Below are positions 1 through 6,452 of a stretch of DNA of 7,143 nt, one piece after another. The stretch lies in assembly GCA_018610125.1 (NCBI GenBank), contig JAHEOI010000296.1:1-7143 (forward strand), in the 5' to 3' direction. This DNA is from Verrucomicrobiota bacterium. GTDB taxonomy: Bacteria > Verrucomicrobiota > Verrucomicrobiia > Limisphaerales > JAHEOI01. The position numbers and the translations under genes are program-made. The notes under the pieces were generated by a model. It did not search any database. It saw only the letters and a program-made list of their open reading frames with translations, and was not told the origin of the DNA. The first letter of the stretch is position 1. Every line of letters starts with the position of its first letter.

Positions 1-249
1 CTTGCCGGAACGTCCTGTCTTGCCTTTGCCCATCCCAGGCTGCCCATTCGCAGCGATAAGCCGGGGAGAGTAGTATTGAGCGATCAGATTGTTGACATTG
101 GGATCGGCTTCCAGGATAACATCCCCACCGCTGCCCCCATCGCCGCCGCTCGGCCCTCCTTTGGGATTATACGCTTCACGATGGAAGGCCACACACCCCT
201 GGCCACCATGGCCGGCTCGAGCATAAACCTTAGCGGTATCGACGAACAT
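1..249 (-). CDS. obg: GTPase Obg (ribosome-assembly GTPase), N-terminal 83 codons; runs off the left edge
   Basis: The visible part begins MFVDTAKVYARAGHGGQGCV and is the start of the Obg glycine-rich fold. Residues 12-43 carry the family's Gly-rich turns, including KGGPSGGDGGSGGD at 30-43. The segment ending GKTGRSGK at 76-83 is also typical. The GTPase G domain and the C-terminus lie outside the window, so activity cannot be judged. Known role of the family: a slow GTPase that binds the 50S subunit late in assembly and links it to stress signals. The ATG at 247-249 is chosen because homologues start MFVD or similar, and an AAGGA Shine-Dalgarno-like sequence (260-264, minus strand) lies about 10 bp before it. 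It follows rplU and rpmA, a very widespread gene order. The 266-bp gap to rpmA is unusually long for this cluster, so obg may have its own promoter. Confidence 0.95.
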   Translation of the reverse strand, partial: MFVDTAKVYARAGHGGQGCVAFHREAYNPKGGPSGGDGGSGGDVILEADPNVNNLIAQYYSPRLIAANGQPGMGKGKTGRSGK

Positions 250-476
250 AAAACAAGCATCCTTGAGCCCGGTATCGGGTCGCCTGGCCCGTTTTTGGGA
301 ATGTGAACCGAGACACCAAGGAGGCACCAAATCCGTTGGGCATCAAATCGGTTGCGTTCGATTTCGGGCGTGCGTGGCGAGCTTGTCGCGGGTGTAGCCG
401 GCGACAAACATCCATGCTATAACCGCCTGCCAAAAGTGACTCGGGCGGCGAGGTATCGTTTCTATTGTTTCCCTAC

Positions 477-508
477 GGCTGTTACCGGCGACCATGCGCC
501 GGTCAGCC
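477..508 (-). terminator. Hairpin between rpmA and obg (possible terminator, attenuator or mRNA 3'-end stabiliser)
   Basis: The arms are GGCTG (477-481) plus ACCGGCG (484-490), and CGCCGGT (497-503) plus CAGCC (504-508). They give a 12-bp stem with a 2-nt TT bulge and a 6-nt loop. It starts 7 bp downstream of the rpmA stop codon. On the minus-strand transcript no U-run follows the stem, so it does not look like a classical intrinsic terminator. A short T-run (TTTT, 512-515) follows only in the plus direction, where no upstream gene needs ending. Its position suggests it separates expression of the two ribosomal proteins from obg. Confidence 0.5.
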
Positions 509-515
509 TGCTTTT

Positions 516-785
516 CTACTGAGCTTCTTGGGGGGTGGCGGGAAGCACATTGATACGGCGTTTCCCTTTCCCCGTATCAAATAGGACACGACCATTCTTT
601 AACGCAAACAGAGTCCAATCCCGACCGGTGCCGACGTTTTTGCCGGCGACAAACTTGGTTCCCCTTTGCCGCACCAGAATGCTTCCGGCGGAGACTTCTT
701 GTCCCGCAAACCGCTTGACGCCCAAGCGTTTGCTCTCGCTGTCACGTCCGTTTCGTACGCTCCCTTGTCCTTTTTTGTGTGCCAT
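516..785 (-). CDS. rpmA: 50S ribosomal protein L27
   Basis: This 89-residue protein starts MAHKKGQGSVRNGRDSESKR and contains AGSILVRQRGTKFVAG (residues 33-48) and NVGTGRDWTLFAL (50-62), the core signature of bacterial L27. Length is normal (about 85-95). L27 sits at the peptidyl-transferase centre of the large subunit, where its N-terminal tail contacts the tRNA acceptor ends. There is no N-terminal extension before MAHKK, so the proteolytic processing known from Firmicutes L27 is not expected here. The start is 12 bp after the rplU stop and is preceded by a GAGAGGG ribosome binding site (789-795 on the minus strand). It is almost certainly co-transcribed with rplU. Confidence 0.98.
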   Translation of the reverse strand: MAHKKGQGSVRNGRDSESKRLGVKRFAGQEVSAGSILVRQRGTKFVAGKNVGTGRDWTLFALKNGRVLFDTGKGKRRINVLPATPQEAQ

Positions 786-797
786 AAACCCTCTCGC

Positions 798-1109
798 TCA
801 AATGTTGATTTCTCGGATGCGGATCACGCTAATGTCTTGGCGATGTCCGATCTTTTTGTGAAATCCTTTGCGACGCAGCATCCGGAAGGCCGTTTTCTTG
901 GGGCCTCGTTTGTGCTCGATCACATCGGCCACGACCGTTGCGTTTGGCAGGGTGGGAGTTCCGACGCTAAGCTGCCCCTCGTTATTGACCATCAAGACTT
1001 CGTCGAATGTCGCTGTCCGGCCAGCCTCTGTATTCAGACGCTCGACTGTCAATTTATCACCGGAGCTGACCCGATACTGTTTGCCACCTGTCTTAAAAAC
1101 CGCGTTCAT
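798..1109 (-). CDS. rplU: 50S ribosomal protein L21
   Basis: This 103-residue protein has the L21 signatures MNAVFKTGGKQYRV at the start and RRKGFHKKIGHRQ (residues 79-91) near the end; length equals the family norm. L21 binds 23S rRNA and takes part in large-subunit assembly. The ATG at 1107-1109 is supported by the conserved N-terminus and by a TAGGAAAG ribosome binding site (1113-1120, minus strand). It is first in the run rplU-rpmA-obg and has a promoter immediately upstream with a very short leader. That leader leaves little room for a structured autoregulatory mRNA element of the kind found before some other ribosomal protein genes. Confidence 0.98.
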   Translation of the reverse strand: MNAVFKTGGKQYRVSSGDKLTVERLNTEAGRTATFDEVLMVNNEGQLSVGTPTLPNATVVADVIEHKRGPKKTAFRMLRRKGFHKKIGHRQDISVIRIREINI

Positions 1110-1131
1110 AAGCTTTCCTAAAGAGCGAGGT

Positions 1132-1161
1132 AATATTCCTCAGCAGCCCACGTTCTGTCAA
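1132..1161 (-). promoter_or_regulatory. Probable sigma-70-type promoter of rplU-rpmA
   Basis: On the minus strand there is a perfect -35 hexamer TTGACA (1156-1161), an 18-bp spacer, and AATATT (1132-1137), which matches 4 of 6 bases of the -10 consensus. Transcription would begin near 1125, leaving a leader of about 16 nt that holds the rplU ribosome binding site. An 8-bp perfect inverted repeat brackets the whole element (AGCGAGGT at 1124-1131 and ACCTCGCT at 1161-1168). Confidence 0.6.
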
Positions 1162-1297
1162 CCTCGCTGAATCGAGCACTAGAGTCCTTGATCCTTGGAT
1201 TTTTTTGGGGAAGGCCGCTGTGAAAAGCTTGAATCGTTCATTGCGGTCGGTAAGTTGAAATTGGGGTGACGGGAGAAAAACAGGAACAGGAGATATT

Positions 1298-1495
1298 ATG
1301 GAGAACGATAAGCAGACCGCGGGCGAACAACCGACGCCATTCACACCGGGAATGACCAAGGGAATGGTAAGGCAGCACGCTTTTGAGCTTTTTCGCGACA
1401 AGTTGGCCAACAAGGAGGCGTTGACGCTCGATGACTGGGTGATGGCAGAAAAGGATCTGGTACGCTTGCAGCAGGAGGGTGAGGAAGCGTCTTAA
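1298..1495 (+). CDS. Small DUF2934-like protein of unknown function
   Basis: This 65-residue acidic, soluble-looking protein has no membrane segment or signal peptide. Residues 1-20 are polar and probably disordered. Residues 24-56 read VRQHAFELFRDKL, then LTLDDWVMAEKDLV. This spacing of an Arg/Ala/Glu-rich helix, a turn, and a second helix with D-W-x-x-AE resembles the DUF2934 pattern (xRAYELWE...HWLxAE), a small family of unknown role common in environmental bacteria; the match is by eye. Start choice is supported by an AGGAG ribosome binding site (1288-1292) 5 bp before the ATG. It is divergent from rplU and convergent with sdhB, with only 10 bp between the two stop codons. It is the only complete plus-strand gene seen here. 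No function is assigned. Confidence 0.7.
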   Translation: MENDKQTAGEQPTPFTPGMTKGMVRQHAFELFRDKLANKEALTLDDWVMAEKDLVRLQQEGEEAS

Positions 1496-1505
1496 GGGCT
1501 CGCGA

Positions 1506-2264
1506 TTACTCGGGACGAATGGCTTGGCGGAACAAGGCCTTGACATAGTCCCGGTACATTTGGGCCATGACCTCACCTTTGATTTCCTTGGGGCAGGCGG
1601 CGACACATTCAAAGGTGTTGGTGCAGTTGCCGAAGCCGGCCTCCTCCATCGAAGCAACCATTTTGAGGACACGCCGGTCCCGTTCCGGCCGGCCTTGAGG
1701 CATGCTGTTAAGGTGAGTCACTTTGGCCCCGACGAAAAGCATCGCGGAGGCATTGGGACACGCGGCGACGCAGGCGCCGCAGCCGATGCACTCCGCCGCA
1801 TCCATGGCGCGATCGGTTGTTTGCTTTGGGATGGGGATCGAATTCGCTTCAGGGGCGCTGCCGGTCCGGGCGGAAATATACCCCCCGGCTTCGATGATTT
1901 GGTCGAAGCGGCCGCGGTCGACGATGAGGTCTTTCATGACCGGGAATGGTCTCGCGCGAAATGGCTCGATAACGACTGTCTGACCGTTCTCGAAGTGCCG
2001 CATGTGGAGCTGGCACGTCGCGATCGCTTTTTGCGGGCCATGCGGGATGCCATTAATGGTCAGCGAGCATGAGCCGCATATTCCTTCCCGACAATCGTGA
2101 TCAAAGGCGATCGGGTCTTCCCCCTTCTCGATCAGTCCTTCATTCACGACGTCGAGCATCTCGAGGAACGACATATCGGGATTGACCCCGGTAGCGTCGT
2201 AGTCAACGAGCCCCCCCGGGCTTTCAGGGTTTTTTTGCCGCCAGACTTTGAGCTTTAAATCCAT
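1506..2264 (-). CDS. sdhB: Succinate dehydrogenase/fumarate reductase iron-sulfur subunit (type B)
   Basis: This 252-residue subunit passes electrons from the flavin in SdhA to the quinone site in SdhC through three iron-sulfur clusters. The [2Fe-2S] ligands are C58, C63, C66 (motif CREGICGSC) and C84. The second domain has CIGCGACVAACP with C159, C162, C165 and C169, then C214, C220 and C224 (FECVAACP). By analogy with E. coli SdhB, C159/C162/C165/C224 would hold the [4Fe-4S] cluster and C169/C214/C220 the [3Fe-4S] cluster. All expected cysteines are present and length is normal. The style (GVNPDMSFLEMLDVVNE, then NCTNTFEC) fits the non-proteobacterial type B enzymes. The ATG lies 10 bp after the sdhA stop without a strong ribosome binding site, suggesting translational coupling. 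Confidence 0.97.
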   Translation of the reverse strand: MDLKLKVWRQKNPESPGGLVDYDATGVNPDMSFLEMLDVVNEGLIEKGEDPIAFDHDCREGICGSCSLTINGIPHGPQKAIATCQLHMRHFENGQTVVIEPFRARPFPVMKDLIVDRGRFDQIIEAGGYISARTGSAPEANSIPIPKQTTDRAMDAAECIGCGACVAACPNASAMLFVGAKVTHLNSMPQGRPERDRRVLKMVASMEEAGFGNCTNTFECVAACPKEIKGEVMAQMYRDYVKALFRQAIRPE

Positions 2265-2274
2265 CGTGCCGTGA

Positions 2275-4188
2275 TCACTTATAACTTCGAGTTGCCATTT
2301 TTACTTCGGTGTATTCCAACGGTTCTTGATGCAGCGTCGGCTTGGCATCATTGCCTTGGAATTCCCAAGCGCTCACATGCGAGAACGTCGCATCGTCTCG
2401 AATCGCCTCGCCATTGTCATCCTGATGCTCTTCTCTGAAATGGCCTCCACACGACTCCTCTCGAGTCAGAGCGTCATAACAGAGGAGCTCGGCGAATTCC
2501 AAGAAATCGGCGACACGGCCCGCCTTCTCGAGCTGCTGATTGATTGTATCATCATCCCCCGGCACCTTCACATTTCTCCAGAATTCGTTTCGGAGCTCGG
2601 GGATTTTGGTCAATGCCTCCTTAAGGCCGGCTTCGTTCCGGGCCATTCCAGCGAGGTTCCACACAATCGTGCCGAGCTCGCGGTGGAAGGATTGCACGGT
2701 CCGCTCGCCTTGAATTGAAAGGAAACATTTGGTCTGTTCAGAGACGTTTTTTTCGGCCTCTTTGAATGCCGAATGGTCTGAGCTCGGGCGTGGTTGTCGT
2801 TGTGTGGCGAGGTAGTCGCCGATGGTGTAAGGAAGAATAAAATAGCCATCGGCCAGTCCTTGCATCAAGGCACTGGCACCCAGCCGGTTCGCGCCGTGAT
2901 CGGAAAAGTTGGCTTCGCCGATCACAAAGAGGCCCGGCAGGTTGCTCATCAGGTTGTAGTCGACCCATAGCCCGCCCATGGTGTAATGAGTCGCGGGATA
3001 GATGCGCATCGGCACCTCATAAGCATTCTCGCCGGTAATGTTGCGATACATTTCGAAGAGATTGCCGTATCGCTCTTTGATGACTTGACGTCCGAGTCGC
3101 TGAATGGCGTCCTTGAAGTCGAGATAAACGCCGAATCCGCCGGGTCCCACACCGTGACCCTGGTCGCAGACCTCCTTGGCACTTCGCGAGGCAATATCCC
3201 GGGGGGCCAGGTTGCCGTAGCTTGGATACTTGCGCTCGAGGTAATAATCCCGCTCTTCTTCCGGAATTTCATTCGGAGGGCGATCATCCCCTTTCTTTTT
3301 GGGGACCCAAATACGCCCATCATTGCGTAGGGATTCCGACATGAGGGTCAGCTTTGATTGGTAATCGCCGGAAATCGGGATGCACGTCGGATGAATTTGA
3401 GTGAAGCATGGATTGGCGAAATAGGCCCCTTTCTTATAAGCGCGATAGGCGGCGGTCACATTGCAGCCGCGAGCATTCGTTGAAAGGTCGTAAACGTTGC
3501 TGTATCCGCCTGTGGCCAAGACCACGGCGTCCGCGACGTGAGAGGTGATTTTGCCGCTGACCAGGTCCCTTACCACGATCCCTTTGGCATGGCCGTCGAT
3601 GACAACCAGGTCGAGCATCTCGGTCCGGGGACGCATCGTGACCCCGCCCCCCTCGATCTGCTTGCAGAGCGCCGAATACGCGCCGAGCAACAATTGCTGT
3701 CCGGTCTGACCGCGCGCGTAAAAGGTGCGCGAGACTTGAGCCCCACCGAATGAGCGGTTGGCCAAGTAACCACCATACTCGCGGGCAAACGGGATCCCTT
3801 GGGCCACACAATGATCGATGATGTTGGTGCTGATCTCGGCCAGCCGATACACATTGGCTTCACGTGATCGGAAGTCGCCTCCTTTGATGGTGTCGTAAAA
3901 GAGGCGGTAAACGCTGTCGCCGTCATTCTGATAGTTCTTTGCGGCGTTGATGCCGCCTTGAGCCGCAATGCTGTGGGCCCGACGCGGGCTGTCTTGGTAA
4001 CAGAAGCATTCCACTTGGTAACCCAGCTCGCTTAGCGTGGCGGCGGCCGATGCCCCCGCAAGTCCCGTCCCGACAACGATAATTCGGTATTTTCGCTTGT
4101 TGTTCGGATTGACGAGCTTGATGTCTTTAATGTGGTTTGACCACTTTTCAGCAAGGCGCCCGGATGGGATCTTGGCGTTAAGACTCAT
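2275..4188 (-). CDS. sdhA: Succinate dehydrogenase/fumarate reductase flavoprotein subunit
   Basis: This 637-residue catalytic subunit oxidises succinate to fumarate (or the reverse) at a covalently bound FAD. The dinucleotide-binding fold is IIVVGTGLAGASAA (residues 36-49). H72 in AHSIAAQGGINAA matches the histidine that carries the covalent FAD. Substrate-site residues aligned with known enzymes are H266 (QIHPTCIP), R330 (LAPRDIASR), H401 (PATHYTMGG) and R435 (GANRLGASAL). All look intact. Length matches type B SdhA proteins, which are longer than the E. coli protein (588). It sits between sdhC (11 bp upstream) and sdhB (10 bp downstream) in one operon. The ribosome binding site is weak, as for sdhB. 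The direction of catalysis in vivo cannot be read from sequence. Confidence 0.98.
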   Translation of the reverse strand: MSLNAKIPSGRLAEKWSNHIKDIKLVNPNNKRKYRIIVVGTGLAGASAAATLSELGYQVECFCYQDSPRRAHSIAAQGGINAAKNYQNDGDSVYRLFYDTIKGGDFRSREANVYRLAEISTNIIDHCVAQGIPFAREYGGYLANRSFGGAQVSRTFYARGQTGQQLLLGAYSALCKQIEGGGVTMRPRTEMLDLVVIDGHAKGIVVRDLVSGKITSHVADAVVLATGGYSNVYDLSTNARGCNVTAAYRAYKKGAYFANPCFTQIHPTCIPISGDYQSKLTLMSESLRNDGRIWVPKKKGDDRPPNEIPEEERDYYLERKYPSYGNLAPRDIASRSAKEVCDQGHGVGPGGFGVYLDFKDAIQRLGRQVIKERYGNLFEMYRNITGENAYEVPMRIYPATHYTMGGLWVDYNLMSNLPGLFVIGEANFSDHGANRLGASALMQGLADGYFILPYTIGDYLATQRQPRPSSDHSAFKEAEKNVSEQTKCFLSIQGERTVQSFHRELGTIVWNLAGMARNEAGLKEALTKIPELRNEFWRNVKVPGDDDTINQQLEKAGRVADFLEFAELLCYDALTREESCGGHFREEHQDDNGEAIRDDATFSHVSAWEFQGNDAKPTLHQEPLEYTEVKMATRSYK

Positions 4189-4199
4189 AATGTTTGGCT

Positions 4200-4877
4200 C
4201 TATTCGATGAGGTTGCTCAGGACGGCGACCGGTATGGAGGCATAGCCAAGAAAGATCAAAGCCGCGATGGTCCGAGCCAATTGCTCAAGGAAGCGGGCCC
4301 AGACCGGGTTGCGCAGGCCCACCGATTGAAACATGCTCATTAAGCCGTGGCTTAGGTGGAGACAGAGCAAGAGCATCGCAAGGAGGTAGAAGCCTGAAAT
4401 CCAGACGTTCGAGAACCCGGCGACCATCATCTTGTAAACGTGCGGCCTTCCGGCTGAGTCCGTCCAAGTCGCATAATCCGGCTCAATCACCAGGAATGTG
4501 AAGTGGAGTAAGTGATAAATGACAAAGGCCAGAATAATGACGCCGCTGATGCGGATTGTGCGCGCCGAGTAGGTGGCCTGAATCGGGGTCTTGAGCTGAT
4601 ATGGCTCGGGTCGAGCCCGGCGGTTCTCTATGGTCAAGGAGGCCGCCATCCAAATATGCAGCGCCGCAACCACCAGTAGCCCGATCCGGGCGCCCCAAAG
4701 AAGCAGGGGCATGGATCTTAGCTTTTCAGCGTAACCGTTAATGGCTTCCGGTCCAAGAAAAACCTGCAAATTGCCGAGTAAATGACCGATCACAAAGATG
4801 AAGAGCAAAAAGCCCGTGATGGCCATGATATATTTTTTTCCGATCGATGATCGGAGCAGCTCTACCCAAATGCTCAT
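4200..4877 (-). CDS. sdhC: Succinate dehydrogenase cytochrome b subunit, single-subunit diheme type (b558 family)
   Basis: This membrane anchor and quinone-site subunit is 225 residues from the chosen start. Five hydrophobic helices are visible near residues 15-36, 60-82, 108-133, 158-178 and 200-220. Histidines H32, H74, H122 (or H125) and H174 (or H177) fall in helices I-IV and match the four axial ligands of the two b hemes in B. subtilis SdhC. No sdhD follows, so this is the fused type B anchor, usually menaquinone-linked. The start is ATG 4875-4877 (MSIWVELLRSSIGKKYIMA), which matches where the family begins; only a weak ACGGA precedes it. A longer frame from ATG 4965-4967 adds 30 charged residues including ERQRERQR and has no ribosome binding site, so it is less likely. 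First gene of sdhCAB. Confidence 0.93.
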   Translation of the reverse strand: MSIWVELLRSSIGKKYIMAITGFLLFIFVIGHLLGNLQVFLGPEAINGYAEKLRSMPLLLWGARIGLLVVAALHIWMAASLTIENRRARPEPYQLKTPIQATYSARTIRISGVIILAFVIYHLLHFTFLVIEPDYATWTDSAGRPHVYKMMVAGFSNVWISGFYLLAMLLLCLHLSHGLMSMFQSVGLRNPVWARFLEQLARTIAALIFLGYASIPVAVLSNLIE

Positions 4878-4904
4878 GTTCCGTAAAGTAAGGGCCTTGT
4901 CAAA

Positions 4905-4928
4905 ACGTTGACGCTCACGTTGACGCTC
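4905..4928 (-). repeat. Tandem 12-bp direct repeat upstream of sdhC
   Basis: Two perfect head-to-tail copies of ACGTTGACGCTC (4905-4916 and 4917-4928, plus-strand reading) lie 28-51 bp before the sdhC start. The left copy overlaps a 5-bp inverted repeat GTCAA-AACG-TTGAC (4899-4912). The place fits a regulator site for the sdh operon, and the period is close to one helical turn. I could not find a convincing -35/-10 pair around it, although TTGACA (4898-4903, minus strand) occurs alone. It could instead be coding (ERQRERQR) if the longer SdhC start were used. Confidence 0.55.
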
Positions 4929-5042
4929 TTTTCCACATACTGAAGCTATCCAGAGCGCGCCCACCATTCGTCGACGCGACCCGCGGAGTCTTTGTTGTCT
5001 CCTCCTGTCAACCCGCTGCTCGCCAATCTAATAAGTCGGTGA

Positions 5043-5759
5043 TCAAAAAGTCAAATCTTGAAGCGACCGGATTGTCAGCATCTCTTTGGGTGACACGGTT
5101 TTTTGTCGCTTAAGGAGCACCGCCTTGAGGCCGGCATGAGTTGCCCCGAGGTAATCCTCGTTCTCGGAATCGCCCACATGCAGGATGTTTTCCGGAGACA
5201 CTCCCAGCGCATCGACGGCTGCGCGGAAGAGGTCTGGCGACGGCTTGGCGGCTCCGTGATCCCATGAAATGCTCAGCGAATCGAAGTATTGGGCCAAATT
5301 GAGCGCCTCCAAAAGCGGGGCAAGGCGGTCGTCCCAATTTGAGATGACCGCCAGCCGTTTTCCGGTGGAAGTGAGTGCGTTGAGGGTCGGGATCACATCC
5401 TCGTAAACGCGCCAGACATCCGGGCGCCGAAACCTTTCATAGAGCGCGTCACAGAGCGCCTCTGGCAACCGCTCCGAGATCACTTCGGCAAACGTCGCGC
5501 GAATCAAGCGGTTCCAGGCATCACGGGAATAGTCGAAATCCGGGATTGTCTGCCATACGGAGCGAAAGGCTTTGTCGAGTCGCGCCGGGGACAATCCAGG
5601 GAGATCATACGCTGCCGCGACTTGGGCATAAACCGTTCCGACCGAGGGCCATGGGGCCAACAGGGTTCCTCCCGCATCGAAGGAGACCGCCCGAATGGCA
5701 TCGGTTAAGACCGGAGCTTCCGGATCTCTGTCTGGCAAAGTGGGATCAAGATGGGTCAA
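5043..5759 (-). CDS. HAD-superfamily hydrolase, subfamily IA (HDHD3/REG-2-like), substrate unknown
   Basis: This 238-residue soluble protein has the four HAD motifs: motif I FDAGGTLL with nucleophile D28, motif II SNWDDR (S140), motif III AAKPSPDLF with K172, and motif IV HVGDSENED with D197 and D202. A helical cap (about residues 45-120) lies between motifs I and II, as in subfamily IA phosphatases. The second motif I aspartate (DxD), normally the general acid, is Gly (G30). This D-x-G-G-T form occurs in some HAD groups, so it may still be active. No ATG start is available: the frame is closed upstream by a TAG and the first candidate is TTG 5757-5759, with another TTG at codon 8 and no clear ribosome binding site. 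It is 135 bp after efp and 165 bp before sdhC, so it may be transcribed separately. Confidence 0.88.
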   Translation of the reverse strand: MTHLDPTLPDRDPEAPVLTDAIRAVSFDAGGTLLAPWPSVGTVYAQVAAAYDLPGLSPARLDKAFRSVWQTIPDFDYSRDAWNRLIRATFAEVISERLPEALCDALYERFRRPDVWRVYEDVIPTLNALTSTGKRLAVISNWDDRLAPLLEALNLAQYFDSLSISWDHGAAKPSPDLFRAAVDALGVSPENILHVGDSENEDYLGATHAGLKAVLLKRQKTVSPKEMLTIRSLQDLTF

Positions 5760-5822
5760 GGCTTTTGGCTCGGCCGCTCCACGGTTCCGCTTCTCCGCCT
5801 TGCACTACGGTGTCGGACTCCG

Positions 5823-5838
5823 GGCGTGAGGTCACGCC
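5823..5838. repeat. Perfect 16-bp palindrome (hairpin or operator) between efp and the HAD gene
   Basis: GGCGTGA (5823-5829), two bases, then TCACGCC (5832-5838). As RNA it would form a 6-bp stem with a 4-nt loop. It lies 57 bp downstream of the efp stop and about 64 bp upstream of the HAD start. No U-run follows on the minus strand, so an intrinsic terminator is not well supported; a protein-binding site or a stabilising hairpin are alternatives. Confidence 0.4.
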
Positions 5839-5894
5839 TTGCCGGGGTCATTGGGTCTCAATCACCGGAATTGATCCAAGCAAATTTTCGGGGA

Positions 5895-6452
5895 TCAGGC
5901 GCGCTCCAGATATTTCCCGGTTCGCGTGTCCACCTTGATCTGTTCTCCCTGTTTGATAAACAACGGTGCTTGGATCGTGATGCCGGTCTCAAGGGTCACC
6001 GGCTTTTGGACGTTCGTTGCCGAATCCCCTCGTACCCCTTCGGGGGCTTCCGTTACCGTCAGGACCACATTGGGGGGAAGTTCCACTTGGATCGGCTTCT
6101 CCTCAACGAACGTGACCGTAACCGGGGAGTTTTCCACCATGTAATCCTTGGCAGCACCCACCGCTTCCGGGGGCATCGTGATCATGTCGAACGTGTCCGG
6201 ATCGGTAAACACATAGTCGGAGCCGTCCATGTAGCTGAATTCCATTTTTTTATGGGCCATCGGCACGACCTCGATCTTCTCGGTGGATGCGAACCGCACA
6301 TCCGAAGATTGACCGGTGCGAAGATTGCGCATTGAGACCTGAACAAATCCCCGCTTGTTGCCCGGAGTCCGGTGTTGGGCATCCAGAATAACGGCGACTT
6401 CCCCATTGTAATTGATCGCCATGCCTCGCCTTAAATCGTTTGCTACTGCCAT
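5895..6452 (-). CDS. efp: Translation elongation factor P (Asn loop-tip variant)
   Basis: This 185-residue protein has the three-domain EF-P layout at normal length. Domain I (about 1-64) has the KOW-like start NDLRRGMAINYNGEV and the loop HRTPGNKRGF. Domain II includes MEFSYMDGSDYVFTDPDTFD (70-89). Domain III ends ETGITIQAPLFIKQGEQIKV then DTRTGKYLERA, the hallmark C-terminal motif. EF-P enters the ribosomal E site and rescues synthesis through polyproline stretches. The loop-tip residue aligned with the modified Lys34 of E. coli (PGKGQAF) is N32 (PGNKRGF), so the known lysine or arginine modifications would not apply at that residue; K33 and R34 are next to it. The ATG at 6450-6452 is followed by a good family N-terminus, but the leader shows no Shine-Dalgarno sequence. 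Confidence 0.96.
   Translation of the reverse strand: MAVANDLRRGMAINYNGEVAVILDAQHRTPGNKRGFVQVSMRNLRTGQSSDVRFASTEKIEVVPMAHKKMEFSYMDGSDYVFTDPDTFDMITMPPEAVGAAKDYMVENSPVTVTFVEEKPIQVELPPNVVLTVTEAPEGVRGDSATNVQKPVTLETGITIQAPLFIKQGEQIKVDTRTGKYLERA

Noticed and set aside
84..407. 107-codon minus-strand frame overlapping the start of obg
   Set aside because: It is out of frame with obg, whose N-terminus is unmistakable, and has no recognisable domain.
1181..1210. ATCC-TT-GGAT followed by a T-run, terminator-like on the plus strand
   Set aside because: The stem is only 4 bp with a 2-nt loop, and no plus-strand gene lies upstream to be terminated.
1479..2072. 197-codon open frame on the plus strand opposite sdhB
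   Set aside because: It lies wholly antisense to a clearly functional sdhB, lacks family features and reflects GC-rich codon shadowing.
4898..4903. TTGACA (minus strand) as an sdhC promoter -35
   Set aside because: No acceptable -10 occurs 16-18 bp downstream; that place is the start codon region. A second TTGACA near 5018 also lacks a -10.
4878..4967. N-terminal extension of SdhC from ATG 4965-4967
   Set aside because: The extra 30 residues are charged, unlike family N-termini, and no ribosome binding site precedes that ATG; the start at 4877 matches homologues.
5751..6335. 194-codon open frame on the plus strand across efp
   Set aside because: It is antisense to efp with a His/Arg-rich low-plausibility translation; efp is the certain gene.
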